Assembly (NCBI RefSeq): GCF_050436995.1
Contig: NC_134754.1
Coordinates: forward strand, 7,371,001-7,435,000
Source of the DNA: Anticarsia gemmatalis
Lineage: Eukaryota; Arthropoda; Insecta; Lepidoptera; Erebidae
Direction: 5' to 3'
Length of the DNA: 64,000 nt
Of this stretch, positions 1 through 12,140 are shown one piece after another (positions within the stretch are counted from its first letter, which is position 1; every line of letters starts with the position of its first letter). The translations under genes were made by a program, and so were the position numbers. The notes under the pieces were generated by a model, which saw only the letters and a list, made by a program, of their open reading frames with translations, did no database searches and was not told the DNA's origin.

Positions 1-451
1 TTTCTTGAGAAATCCTCACTGGGGGTGCAAAAACGTCTATTTAACCAATATCATTAATAACTTCGACCTCTTAGTGGATTACTTGCAAGAAATACAGATT
101 GAAGTTGATGTAGGTTTACGATAAAATATACGTGGATTAGATGTATAACTGTTCGAATAAAGTATATTACGTGGAAAATATTATGATGAGCTGTGGTGAT
201 ATATTAATCTGACTTATTAATTAGTCTAAATCAAAATAATATCTTGTTTAATTACTACTATAAATGAGCACATAAAATGAAATGAATACTCTTCTAAGTA
301 AAATCTTATCTGCAGCATTTGTAGTACTAATCTATAAACGAACGGTATCTCAACAAGTTATTCAGAATACATAGAATACTCTAGCAGAAAGAGTTCAACG
401 AGGCAATATTGTCGACCACCTGCTCCGCAGAGATAGGGATCATAATGTTAA

Positions 452-522
452 TTTAATTAAAGGACTAATCTAAATTGCAGACGACCCAACACTCCGCCGA
501 CCATTAAAAGGATATTTCGTCG
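452..522 (+). repeat. Dispersed short repeat, copy A
   Basis: Contains TTTAATTAAAGG, then a 22-base core at 465-486 (CTAATCTAAATTGCAG followed by ACGACC), then CCATTAAAAGG and TCGTC. The same blocks occur in the same order in copy B at 923-1001, and the core recurs at 4392. The core resembles an insect intron end (CTAAT branch-like word, then TTGCAG), but the pyrimidine tract is missing, so a decayed mobile repeat is at least as likely. Confidence 0.5.
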
Positions 523-922
523 CCGACAGTAAGTTGGGGAAAGTCGCTGATTATAAATATCTCGGAAAACAAGTCAGGGGAAACGATTTACAGTAAAAAC
601 ATCGAGTAAATACCCAACTTTGTGAAGTTTTAATCCGTAGAGTATATTTTTTGTTTGAGTTTCTTGGAGAAAATTACGTTATATAATAATACGTACGTAT
701 TTTCATATTTTTATGGAAAAATATTAAATAAGCTCCGCTTCAGACACAAACAAATGAATTTTACTGTTTTGTGATATCGTGTTAATATTTATTTAAATAG
801 TCTAAAGTCATTTAACTGTTGTAATAATATTGATGCTGCTAAAAAGATGTTAAAAAAAGAGCCACTACATTGCAATGTAGCACAATAAAATAGTCGTACA
901 ATCATAGTTGATGAACAGCTAT

Positions 923-1001
923 ATTTAATTAAAAGGCAAGTAGGATACTTATCTAAATTGCAGACGGCCGGTTTAAGTTTCATTAAAAGGGGTTCTCCGT
1001 C
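923..1001 (+). repeat. Dispersed short repeat, copy B
   Basis: Same block order as copy A: TTTAATTAAAAGG, a 22-base core at 948-969 matching copy A at 20 of 22 positions, then CATTAAAAGG and CCGTC. Spacing between blocks differs by a few bases, as expected of an old repeat with small indels. The unit boundaries are not clear by eye. Confidence 0.5.
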
Positions 1002-3907
1002 TCTACACAAGGAAGAAAAAGTTTTGCAGCGATAAAGATGCCTTTCGCCTTGAAAGCAGACAAAACTTGTTGGGAGGTGGGTGGAAAACAATTTATTATT
1101 TCCTTTGATAGCCAAGAATCTCAAAAGAATTTGCTAATTTAAAATGCTCAATGCACGATTATTCTTCTTTGTAACTATTTATTTGCTTGTAATGCAGTTA
1201 TTGCGCGTTTTTATCACTTCTGCGCTCAGAAAAAACATTTCTCAGAAGATTTCATCGGATTTCGATGAATCGTCGTGGGAAATCTGCCTAAATGAAGTAA
1301 TTGTTTAATAATGGAGAAGATGATATATATTAAAGAGACAACAGACGGTGGTATCAATTCAAATCGGAGGGAGCGGTCGGTTCCAGCACTGGGCCGGTGG
1401 TCCGCCCAAATTATGTTCAATGGATAATTAATCGTCCCTGTTCACTTCAATAACAATGGGAGGCATATCGAGATAGATCGATCATTATAAAGCTATATTG
1501 CAGGGATAATATCATTTTAACGACCTTTAACGACTAATGATGCGATATTTTTCCGCTGACCTTTCATTTACCTGCCAATAAGGGGATTTCGTTTGTTTTT
1601 GCCTTTGTCTGGATGAAGCCTCACTTGCCTGTGACAATACGCGCGCTTTTGTAATACGAGCACGTTCTGGTATTACATTGTTCACGAGTTTTTATTCCCT
1701 GCCTTTCATTTTAAAATCACTGCGCATCAAATGAAAAGGTAAACAGTAAATTAGAAATATTGAAAATAGAATGCAATATTTAAACAAAATAATAAAAAAG
1801 TATGACACCTGCCCCTGTGCGAACTTTTTGATTTTCTTGCGATTTTATCCTCAAGAGAAACATACTTGAGCTCCGTAGTATTATTTTAATGGGACCCCAA
1901 AGAGAGGGTCGCTAGCAATTAAAATTTTCCATTTTATTAAATTAACGAGCAGAGGAAAGTACGTCGAGTACCTACTTCACTAAGCTTTTTACTTGTGCAA
2001 ATATAACGAAATTTTATATTGACAAATCTTATTTCTAGATTAGATGTAGGTACGGTCTTATTAAAATGTGTATACAAAAAGTTAACAGTAACGATTATTA
2101 AACAAATTCAATATCTTACTGAAATAATATATTAATTAATTATAATATGACAATAATACACATTATCAATTATGAAACATTGATATTAACTAGTATGTTT
2201 ATAAAAAAATCAATAGGTACATTATCCACTAATAACGTTCAAATCGATCGACGTCGTCTTGGCACACACGTCTACGCAAACATCGCTTGGTATTCCGTAT
2301 ATATTTGTTTATAAAATCAAAGCGAAATAATCCCTTTGTAAGTTGGGAAACATACCGGGGCGTCACTAACGAAAACTATTGGCAACGATAAACATACAGG
2401 GTTACAAGGAAACTGGGTTTGTCTCATCCCATTTGAATTTCAAATCCGGCCAGGTGAGGATACGATTGGGCTCAACTTCCTGCACGGTTTAGATTTACCA
2501 GCCTCAATTGAATCTAGCGGCGGAACTTGCACTGTGTATCTACTTGATAAAGTACCTTATGATACACTGTATTTTCGTTGGAATTTGAAGAATACCAATG
2601 CAAGTTTTCGTGTTGCATTATTTGCAAATAACGCTTTGAAACTTTGAGACCTTGTCACGTTGTTTTCTTTATCGACATGGAGTACGTGTGATTGCTAAAG
2701 AATATCGACGCTACAGTCCGTAATAACTAAAGCTATAAGTTTTGTAACAAGTAATTTTAAGTTGTAAAAAGATGAATATACCGTACTATATGCTATTCAT
2801 TGAACAACAAGTGAATAAATCCTAATACCTGATTAGCGTAAACTCTGCTAAATCGATACGCTAAACGGCTTAGTAAACGCTATCATTAACGTGATATTGA
2901 CTCATATGGTCGTTAGGTAACTGTTGTATAACGAAGTTGATAACAAGGGCCTTACATTACACCAATTACTGGTTGCAACCCCATTACACACACAATGTAG
3001 TGTTATTATATTATTAGTGTTAGTACACTTGCAGTGAAATACATGCCTAATAACACCAACCGTATGCGGGCCCTTAAGCGTGCATTAGGAATATTCAGTG
3101 CAAACTTTACTCGTATTCTACAATTGCTTGCTTTCTATCAGTGCTTCGTATCTATTAAGTTGTTAACTAAGCCATCAATTTGATCCTAATCAGCTTCGTC
3201 AAGGCCAGCTCGCAACTGTTTATTATACTACAAAGCAATCATTTTCTTTTTTCGCTGGAAAATGACTTCCGTGGACCGTTAATATTTTCACAATGAGTAT
3301 AATATTAGATCATAAAACATGATTTTCATTACCAAATTCCGAAAGACATAACATTAAATCACTTATCGGGGTATAATTTGTAGCGTATAAAGCCATAAAC
3401 AAGGTCGGTATGAGGGCCGCGATTAAATTCTTTATTCTGCAGTCGGGGAGAGGAAATTCTTCCACTCGACGTCTACATCCAGGGCAATTTTTCACCACTG
3501 TATATCTCTAGACGCACCGATGTACTCGGTACAATATTTAACATAATGTCTTACGATATATCAACATCTTGTGGCAAGTTTATTTGAAATGTTTTGTGTA
3601 GTTCTAAGTTTTCGTATGATGCTTTCAAGTAAAAATAAAGTGAAACTTCATTATAGAGATTTGATGTTACTAAGTTCATTTGAATAATAAAACAAGATGT
3701 TTTTGTACAATTTAAGAATAGATGTGAATATATCAGTGTAAAGATATTTAGCGACGAAATCTGAAGTTAACGCTTATGGTAATTGGCTACTTAACCATTA
3801 TCCTAAAGCATCATGAAATCAAAACTATTCCTAGACTACGTAATAACAAAACTCCGCTAGCAGCGAACCTAAACAAACATCCGTTAATGCATAATAATGT
3901 TTGTATC

Positions 3908-3941
3908 TATATAAAGTAGCCGCCAGTTTTATAGCAGTCGG
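3908..3941 (+). promoter_or_regulatory. Possible TATA + initiator core promoter
   Basis: TATATAAAG at 3908-3916 is followed by GCAGTC with its A at 3936, 28 bases from the first T of the TATA word. GCAGT is one of the accepted arthropod initiator pentamers, and the spacing is permissible. No downstream promoter element is seen and no gene follows. In AT-rich DNA this pairing can arise by chance, so confidence is low. Confidence 0.2.
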
Positions 3942-4391
3942 AAGTGTTAGCTCTCATATCTTGCGCCCGAGCGATAGATGTATCTCGGCAACCGCTTCAG
4001 ACCATCTGATTGATGGCTCTAATCTCCACAACTATAGAATTTGTACGAAGATAGATAACCCTGTACACTGGGGTTTCTACTTTATGTTTGCGGAAGGAAG
4101 GAAGTCAAAATATTGAGGGGAAAAGAAATCCGTCCCCTCTGCGTACGACAAATAACAAATACTCCTTTGTGAGGTATCGAATCAATAACATCTTAATACA
4201 TTTTACGATGGTAAAGCAAAGCGCGGTCAAACACCATAATAGATTCGAAGTCACATCAGTTATATGAGTCAATTTAAAGAGCGAATTCAATCAGTCCAAA
4301 CAAGCAGAAAATCGAACCCCAAATCATCCAATCGTAGTAAATCTCAAATTCCGAGTACGCAGCTAAGGAGAGGCCCGTCCCGGCCAAGTCC

Positions 4392-4412
4392 CTGATTTAA
4401 ATTGCAGATGCC
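4392..4412 (+). repeat. Dispersed short repeat, core only (copy C)
   Basis: CTGATTTAAATTGCAG followed by ATGCC matches the core of copies A and B at about 18 of 22 positions. The flanking blocks are not obvious, so this is the weakest of the three copies. Confidence 0.35.
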
Positions 4413-4760
4413 CCTCGGGAACGAACGCCGACTCCCGCGATATGCTAATCATAGTCAAGCCAAGGATTATCCCTGTTTACACTTAACAAACTCACTTAAT
4501 TTCGCACCGACCGATGTCTTGCCATATTTGTTGTCCGAAAGTCTGAATAGTGGACCGCTGAAATCTGACAGGCGAATTAACAGGGACACTCATTTATTGT
4601 TCGGAGTTTGTCTGTCATCTTATACATTGCTTTGTGTAAAGGGTTAACATTTAGAGCTGTATTTTAAACTTCATTTACTTGTTTGTGGTCTTTGAATATA
4701 CAGTAACAATTTAAATGCTTGCTTAACAAAATATTTCAAAACAGTTTTTTTAATTCAAAC

Positions 4761-4778
4761 AATATATGTACATATATT
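4761..4778. repeat. 18-bp perfect AT palindrome
   Basis: AATATATGTACATATATT is perfectly self-complementary. Its core, ATATGTACATAT, recurs as a 12-bp palindrome at 56629-56640. It lies in one of the most AT-rich parts of the window (about 4740-4860), where such words are less surprising. Confidence 0.6.
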
Positions 4779-5261
4779 ATACAATAAAACTGAAATTACA
4801 GATAATAATTAAATATACATAATTATAAATTAAGATTTTAATATGTATAAAGAGTTTCGTCCACGTTTCGAGAACGTCTACAAAAAGTATTTTAGCTAAG
4901 GAGTGTATTAATTCAAGTTACGTTAGATTTTAGATAAAGCTTAATTTAGGTAACAGATTTATTTATGCCAGAGTTTTTCGGTCGTTAGAATTAATTTAAC
5001 GAAATGCAGAGCAACATTTTATACTAAAGTCCCCAGTGGCACATTTCACGTTGAATTTACACCTTTAAAACTAAAAATCTAAAACAAAAATTGGACGCAT
5101 AAAATAGTAATTTAGTTTTTACGTAAAATATTTTAGGTGTAAATATATTAAAAGCAGTTATCACGGCAATTTTCAATTACTATAATTCCGCATCAGTTCA
5201 AAGTGTTGATAAAATTAAGAAAACTTCTCGACACCTCTAACGATGTCTTCTTCGCTTAAAA

Positions 5262-5319
5262 CTTCACCCTGGTGAAGAAAATTGACTTCAAGACGCAACT
5301 TTGTCTGTTTTCAGACAAA
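5262..5319. repeat. Two adjacent small hairpins
   Basis: CTTCACC-CT-GGTGAAG (5262-5277) is followed 22 bases later by TTTGTCTG-TTTT-CAGACAAA (5300-5319, 8-bp stem, 4-base loop). Both are perfect stems. No associated gene is seen, so no function is proposed. Confidence 0.5.
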
Positions 5320-6539
5320 AAAAGACAACTTTTAAATTGTTACATTTTCACCGTTATACCTAATTTTATTCCCTGATACGACAAACGTATAAATTAATAA
5401 AATGTTCGAACATTTTAGAAACTCCTTTGGTTTTATTAGATAACATTAAATAACATTATTTTATTTCTATTAAACATTTAACGTGTCGGGTAAATATCTA
5501 GACCAAGCAATAAGTACGGCTGAGGCGTCGTAAAGTCGATCTGAGGTGGCACTAATACGAATTTATGTCGATGGACCCACGGAGGCGCCTTGCCGCCAAT
5601 ATCGATTCGCCTACAGCCTATAAATGTTTCAATTTTCAAACCACCATTTTATGTTTAACCATGATATACTTTATACAAGGTATATTGTGGAAAAAATACC
5701 TGCAGAAATAAAACGTAGTCCCTAGCTGAACGTCAAAGATTTATTCACTCGTAGCAACGGGTTTTATAGTTTTTAGAGCTAAGAATAGTTTATTGTTTGT
5801 ATATTATGGACCGTCTACGATCTATACCTTTAGGACTATAATTTGTTTTTAATGTTCGTTGAGATCAGGAACGATGAAAGGAAACTTCGCAACAAGGCTC
5901 TAACTTTGAACAAAAAGACTAGTGCTGCAAACATGTTAAAGTTCACATCAACTTTATGTTGATACTTACAACTTTTTCTTTGTAATAATGAAGGCAGGAC
6001 CGATTAACTTTTGAACTAAGAAAAAAAATGTTTGTCAATTGATGTTTAAGGGGTAGGTTTGGTACCGTTTAAGTAAAATATCGAATTTGGGGAGGAAATC
6101 TCGAAAATTTACATGAGAAAGCCTCGTGGAAAGAGGGCTGCGTTCCTAGAGATGTCTCGGGAGTCGCTGTCTTCTAACAAGGGACGGGAATGTTTGAGGT
6201 ATCCGACGCAGGCACGCGGAATACGACTGGAATATTTGATTGAAATCGTGAACGTGTTTAATATCGAATTTTTCTTGATTATATTTTTGACGGTTCACAA
6301 AAATAAATAAGCAAACTGGTGATAAGATATTATTTGTCAAGTGTATCAATTTATATCACCATACTAGACTGTTTGTTTTTATTTAAAACATTGTGGCAGT
6401 ACTGGCAGTCTCTTAGGGCTTTCATACAATCTACATATTACGGGTGTACTTGGGTTCTTTCTGATTTAACCCAATTAATTATGGAAACTTAATTTGGTAA
6501 TTAAATAAAAGTTTTCTATAATCCCACATTGTTAACAAA

Positions 6540-6860
6540 CAAGATTAAACAAGGCCCCCTCAGCTGACATTAAAAGATAAATACGGTGGCGGGGGCCCCA
6601 CGTTGGGCGCCAAAGTTCGCGATATGTGGCCTGCCACATGAGTAGTAATTAACACCGCCTCGCGAGCACCCCGCGGCCCGCGCCCCGCGCCCCACCCCCG
6701 CACAGGCTGCCCCTCGCGCCCCGCAGCCGAACTGCCACCCTCCAACACTCAGTGGGGCACACCGATTGAATTAAACTTCGGCACGGTTGTTGTGGTTCGG
6801 ATCCGAGGTTGGTTTTGTCGCCGGCGTTTTGTGCAGCTGCGATTAAACTAGCAATACTTG
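6540..6860. promoter_or_regulatory. GC-rich island, possible promoter or regulatory core
   Basis: An abrupt GC-rich, CpG-rich block stands out from AT-rich flanks. The plus strand is strongly C-rich from 6660 to 6725. A CTCAGTG initiator-like word lies just downstream, near 6748. There is no TATA box and no downstream element at the right spacing. The 62-codon minus-strand frame across it (6560-6748) is Gly/Arg-rich, as expected of any GC-rich DNA, and I do not call it a gene. The block could be a TATA-less promoter, an enhancer core or simply a GC-biased patch. Confidence 0.35.
6669..6722 (-). other. G-quadruplex-forming motif
   Basis: On the minus strand there are seven runs of three to five G within 54 bases. 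The best segment is 6699 to 6677: G5, T, G4, CGC, G4, CGC, G3, with loops of 1, 3 and 3 bases. This satisfies the usual G3+N1-7 rule four times over. Further runs lie at 6672-6669, 6713-6710 and 6722-6719. I noticed no motif of comparable quality elsewhere in the window. Confidence 0.7.
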
Positions 6861-7191
6861 TCCGGCATTTATTAGTTTTACGTTACGTGTCGCCCATAAG
6901 AAGTGATATTAGCAGCACTTTGCTGTAAATTGCTGCTGCCTCATGCTCTGTATGTAATTGTAAAGCTTCTTATGTTCGGAGGCGACAAGAGGAGATGTTT
7001 ACGTTTGTCTTATAGTTCAACACGTCACACAATACTACTCGAGCGCAATGTCTAATGAGGTGCTAACAAACAAACTATAAAACACAATTAAAAAGACTGT
7101 TCCCTTTGCACGACGCACAGAACACGAGCTCAATGTCAACAGTTATAAAGTTTTTCTCTTCGTACAATGAGTCTCCGAAACAAGAAGTGTA

Positions 7192-7250
7192 GAGCACTAG
7201 GTAGAGTGGCAGAGGCCCACCCCCCGGTGGGTTTGCCCCACCTAGAGCAC
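7192..7250. other. 59-nt imperfect GC-rich hairpin
   Basis: The terminal stem CCCACC-CCCC-GGTGGG (7216-7231) is perfect. Outside it, 7197-7202 (CTAGGT, continuing the 5' arm) pairs with 7240-7245, and 7208-7210 pairs with 7235-7237, with small bulges. About 20 base pairs form over 59 bases. The size is in the range of a short microRNA precursor, but the loop is only four bases and I recognise no mature sequence. The pairing could equally be fortuitous. Confidence 0.4.
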
Positions 7251-7320
7251 AATTAGCGCGCGCGACTCAACACGGCTTGAGTTTTAACAACGCGAGCTCT
7301 CGGTATCATTCACACAAGAT

Positions 7321-8990
7321 AGGTACTGCCTTGTGGGATTCTTGTGTCCTACACACGTGTTAAAGGAACTAACTGTATTTGTTTTAAGTGGGTTTTCAGG
7401 TAACGAATGTGTTCATTCACCACTGTTTAGTGTTACTCGATTTGTTTGCGTGTTTCTTGTCGGTTATTTATCTATTGTTCGTGCCGTGTACCGTAGAGCT
7501 GTGACTTCCAAATGTGTTTTTAATTATACCTTCCCTATGGTAGCAATTAAAAGTGAAAGAAAATGATTTATGAAATTTTCGCCGAAAAGGAATTCTTTCG
7601 CAAAGTTCAGACATCTTTTTGTTCATGTGATTTATGAAATGAGTTATATCAAGCTGAAATTATTTCGTGGATGAATTAAGAATGATTTATAAAGCAATGA
7701 TAAGTTTTATTTTATAGCGTTAACTCTTGCTATTGTTAAAACTAGCATTAATCTGACACATTTAATTAAACGGCAACCATACAATACCGTAAAGAAAAAA
7801 ATACTAAAACACGGCGGAATCTCACAATAAACTTAGTTGCATGCAACGTGGTACAGACAATGACAAATACTTGTAAGCACGTAATTTCTAAGTAACAGTT
7901 TGTTAAGCAATTAAGCAGATAACACGAGATACATAACCGCGAGGAAAGCTCTAAATCTCACTGGTAATTAACACTAGACTAGCTGTACTAACAACAGTTA
8001 CAAATGTATTTTATACTGTCACCGTAATACTGGACTTTATTCAATTGACGCACAAACTTGGTACAGAGAGCGAGTATTCATTGACAATCGTTTATCATTG
8101 AGGGCCATAATTACCAGGCATGCATTGTTGTAATGCAGTTCTGTTAATACCATAATTAAGTATTAGTTGGTGCGATAACATTCAACAAAAAAATAATAAA
8201 TAAATATTGATTAATTGTACGTATGCAATGTTGCCTGTAATGGTGTTTTATATGCTACGTCTACAATTTATTAAAATAGTATAACAAAATAATAGACTCT
8301 TTTTATTCGATTTTTAGCAAGTTATTAATAAATAACTTGTATATTCGTGTTACGATAGATTTATATTTAGGCTTACATTGTACAACAAGTATGAATGGAG
8401 GGTTAGTATCATGTGTCAAGTGGCATTCTATGCTGTACAGTGACCATCACAGAGGTTGTAAATTAGATCGAACGTGCACGAAATGCGAGTGCATTCACTG
8501 AAGTGATTGGATACTGTGTTCTAGGGTAACGTGCACGTAACCTACGTATATAACTAAAGCGAATTCACCTCTTAAATGAATATCAAATATACCTTTCAAA
8601 TTGCACACGAAATCGAAACCAAATTCCAATGTACCCAAGCCTTTATTTACGGTTTTATTTCTACGTAAAAATCCCAAAAATATGCACCTAAAGCCGTGCA
8701 ATAAAATTCTCAAATAAAAATGTCTGTATGTGCATAGGATATGTAAATATCCGAGCCCAACATATAAGGGGAGACTTTAAAAACTTTCATAAAAACGTGA
8801 ATATTACGCGCCCACTTAAGCAAAGTTTATATTGGATTGGTTCGTATTTTTTTATAAACATTATTATTGTACTTGTTACGCCGTGACTTAGCCCGATTAT
8901 TTCAATTAGGATTTAGTAAAATTTAACTTTTTTAATAACTTTAATCGACATTAGAAATTAATTAGATGTACTAACTTTTTTGTTCTATTA
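7321..8990. other. Gene-free AT-rich stretch
   Basis: There is no convincing coding frame. The 77-codon plus-strand frame at 7333-7566 is hydrophobic but has no recognisable family. A CAG|GTAAC word at 7392-7402 has only a mediocre pyrimidine tract. A small perfect hairpin lies at 8318-8339. Otherwise I see nothing. Confidence 0.65.
8318..8339. repeat. 9-bp perfect hairpin
   Basis: CAAGTTATT-AATA-AATAACTTG, a perfect 9-bp stem with a four-base loop in AT-rich sequence. No gene end nearby suggests a terminator role. Confidence 0.5.
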
Positions 8991-9069
8991 CGAGTAAATA
9001 ACATTAGCTGCTGCCGCTGTTCTCCCTCGCAGTGCTCATTAATACTTAACAAAAGTTCATGAAGCGCGT

Positions 9070-9215
9070 CGATAACGTCTGACTAGGTGGCCGCTACGAG
9101 TGGCCGTCTACGAGAGCCGAACGCGTGTAGCACTCACAGCCTCTCCACGTCTCTGGAACACTCTAAACTCCTTTATAAGCCGGCTACGACTAGCTACGAG
9201 GCTACAGCTCTCATT
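9070..9215. repeat. TACGAG-rich cluster, possible degenerate mobile element (copy 1)
   Basis: GCTACGAG occurs at 9093-9100, TCTACGAG at about 9108-9115, and GCTACGACTAGCTACGAGGC near 9183-9203. The 12-mer GGCCGCTACGAG at 9089-9100 recurs inverted at 35940-35951, inside a second TACGAG-rich segment. Surrounding sequence is AT-rich and lacks this word. The arrangement suggests two diverged copies of a small non-autonomous element with TACGAG-containing ends, but I cannot define clean terminal repeats or target-site duplications. Confidence 0.4.
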
Positions 9216-10395
9216 CCGACTTGCTACTTGCTCATTTCTCCTCCACTATTAAGGATAGGCTCCATTCTTTTCAACTTCACTTTGAACTTTAGCCGTCTCG
9301 ATGTCTCTATTGTGAGTAATGTTTTTGTCTTGTCTGTTGCGATGTAATAGATTCTTTACTGTTGTTTAGTGCCGTGAGAATTTCTTGTCAATACTGCAAT
9401 TACGTCTCGTTAGCAAATCGGCACAGCGTTTATGTGGATGTACCGTTCCCATTATTTATGACATCTGATTACATTGTTGGGGCTTAGAGCTAAGATTACA
9501 GTACTGCTATGTAATGAAGATAATAATATCATTGCTTTTTACTTTTGGTAACACTTTGTAAAAATCATTTTGGAGAAGGCATTTTCTTTCTTACATGTTG
9601 CTTTTGTTATATTCTTTATTTTAAAATGAATAGGAGTTCGGATTACAGAAATATAAACAAAATAAAACATTAGCCTTGTTTTAGCACGTTGTAGTCGTGT
9701 AAAGATGTTCACAACAAACTTATGTTTACCATTTACCTAAACCGTTAGGCCCCGGTAAAACGTATGTAACGGGCTATTTAAAGTAAAAAAGTAGACATAG
9801 AGAAACATTATTAGGGAATCTCGTTTAGTATTAACGTTGGGATACGACGCAACGGAAATCCGCCTACCTTGTATAAAAGTTAATAGTACAGGCAAGACGG
9901 TGGCGAGGGTTTTCCCAAGATGTCCATACTCACTACTCGCAGATCTGCGCCCCTGGTACTCGCGGCATTCAAATTGCTGCGTTAGCATATAATATTTGAG
10001 CAAGACTCGGAAATCTTCATAGTGTGGGTGTATGTGCTAACCCTGCCTTTCGCAAATAGAATTTCGATATCGAACTGCTCCCAAAAGGGTATGTTTGCGA
10101 ATGCCACTCACGCATTCCGATCTCTTGGTTACGGGTGTTTACTATTAATTGATATCGGTATTTTAAACTTCGATTGCTCTCTCAGTTCTGTGTATATCTA
10201 TTTAATGGTTTATTTTAAAACAACAAATAAGTAGCAGAGTAGACCCAAAAGTATTTATTTTATTGAGATTTCATTAGACGTGCACTAATTAAAGTAATAA
10301 AAATGGCATAATTAAACTTGGTAACTGACTCTATTAATTAAATTACAATGCAAGGAGTGTCATCTAATTAGAGATACCGACAAAGACAATCATTT
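9216..10395. other. Gene-free stretch
   Basis: There are short open frames on both strands (for example 88 codons, minus, 9737-10003), none with a recognisable domain. No repeat or structured site stands out. Confidence 0.65.
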
Positions 10396-11451
10396 TCCTT
10401 TTTGTACTAACAGGCCTCCCTCGTCGGGGGCGACTTAGGCATACGTAAGTATGTACCCCTTTCTCTCTAGCTCGCCTATTTAACTATTAAACCAGCCCGC
10501 CCCGCCGAACTAACGTATTCATGACTTGGAGAATACCACCCCGTATTTTACGAGCGGTGGTCGCAGTGAATCGGAAAGGTTACCTATTCGGACCCGGCCT
10601 ATGTGAAATATCACGCCACCATATGCTACGCGTAATTTGAGGGATCCACCAAACTTTTGTCCTTTAATTCGAAGCGATTGTTGCTGAAAATTAAAGAGGG
10701 GATTAAATATCGTTATTGTTTTCAAGATTCCATATAATTAAGAGATATGTATAACCTGCTCTTTAACAATTAAAATATCCGTTTCGTCTGTCGTATTTAT
10801 GAACAATGCTCAAAGGGAGATCTGGGCATTAAAATTCTGCGATTGTTTGCATCCGAAATGTGTCAGTTGCCGCACGAATACTCTCGGTGTGTAAAAATCG
10901 CGTGAGCGCCTATCAGCCACGCACGACGCGACCCTTTCCCGACAACCCCGTCCACCTCGTTACACGATATCCGTTTTCGACCTTTAATATTTATATTTGG
11001 AACGAGCTGTCGGCCAATTAGGCAGCTCCGAATTCAAATTGGCAGTTCATGTTGACAGTTGCCAGGTGGCGCTCGCAAACGGTGCACGTCTTGGAAATCG
11101 AAATTTATATGAGCGTCCCTCGACATTTAATGACCTCCTTTGAAGTGTTAGAAAATGGTCGTAAAGCTATTTTGGAAACCGACATGACGATTACTGCCGG
11201 TGTTTGTGTTCAGATTAATGTTTCAATAACAGCCGCAAGCGCTGACAATGAAAGTGGTCCTTTGTACCCGTGAACTCCAATTTATTTTGCTCGTATTTCT
11301 CTTTGTAATGTTACATCAAATTGTATACAGATATAAACAAACTAGATAATTTGGTAGTATATTTTACTTATTTTTGTGCGTGTGGATGAAACAAAACATG
11401 GTATTAATAAAAAGCAAAAGGTCTGTACAGACGACATCTGTCTACGGCTGA

Positions 11452-11472
11452 ATTTATCTTGGGACAAATTGC
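11452..11472. repeat. Degenerate sister of the GATA palindrome
   Basis: ATTTATCTTGGGACAAAT then TGC matches the perfect palindrome at 12120 at 18 of 21 positions. Here the right half has lost the GATA word. The copies lie 668 bases apart in the same orientation, suggesting a local duplication of a small element followed by decay of one copy, or convergence. Confidence 0.4.
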
Positions 11473-12119
11473 AACGGCGCGCCGTAGTCGGCACAGTGGC
11501 GTCGTGCTATCCTTTGTGCAAATGAGACACGTAACAATGCAATGGTTTTGCTAAATTAATATGTTTATACTATCTTAAATTCTGAGAATTGGACCAGAGA
11601 TCCCTACAAGATAAGATTTATGTTCTTGTGTATTGCAAGCAAGGAGGTAACTGATTGTTAGTATCTGTAATCGGGGAGTAAAACAAGAAAAATGTTTACA
11701 AATATTATTAGTATTTGCCTCTTTTTATATTATGCTTCTATTCTATTAAACAGTGTTTAATGTTTAGGATACCAATAATACTAACCCTCGTATAACATTA
11801 GCAATCAAAATGTATCGATCGATAAACAAACACAACAATGGATTGAACAAACAAATAAGTTATCCACAATTTCCCGATCAAAGTGGCTGCCATATTAAAA
11901 CATCAAAACCGTAGCAACAGCAAACAAGGTATAAAGTCACGAGACGACAACTTGACAAAATGTATCCCAAACAACTCGGTTTGTTTAAACGTTAATTATC
12001 GTTTTATTTATGTTGGAAATATTCTAATTTACCCTGAGAGCTAATACCCGAGCTGTTCCCCAAGACGAGACAAGACGGCGCCCGTCCCGTCATCTGACAG
12101 GTGTCTTACGCGTGGTCGG

Positions 12120-12140
12120 ATTTATCTCGAGATAAATTGC
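12120..12140. promoter_or_regulatory. 18-bp GATA palindrome
   Basis: ATTTATCTCGAGATAAAT (12120-12137) is perfectly self-complementary and holds two inverted AGATAA words, matching the GATA-factor consensus WGATAR, around a CTCGAG centre. With the following TGC it matches 11452-11472 at 18 of 21 positions. A dimeric or paired GATA-factor site is a reasonable guess, but binding is inference. Confidence 0.4.

Larger units (their letters stand above)
1..6539. other. Gene-free AT-rich stretch
   Basis: No open frame here looks coding. The longest (789-1124, minus, 111 codons) is Cys/Leu/Phe-rich with no domain I recognise. The stretch holds three copies of a short dispersed repeat (452-522, 923-1001, 4392-4412), small inverted repeats at 5262-5319, an 18-bp AT palindrome at 4761-4778 and one weak TATA/initiator pair at 3908-3941, each listed separately. 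Slightly GC-richer patches lie near 1360-1400, 3410-3480, 4360-4450 and 6110-6240. The rest shows nothing I can name. Confidence 0.7.

Noticed and set aside
6560..6748. Gly/Arg/Pro-rich 62-codon minus-strand frame over the GC island
   Set aside because: GC-rich DNA lacks stops. The composition explains the frame, and no protein family is recognised.
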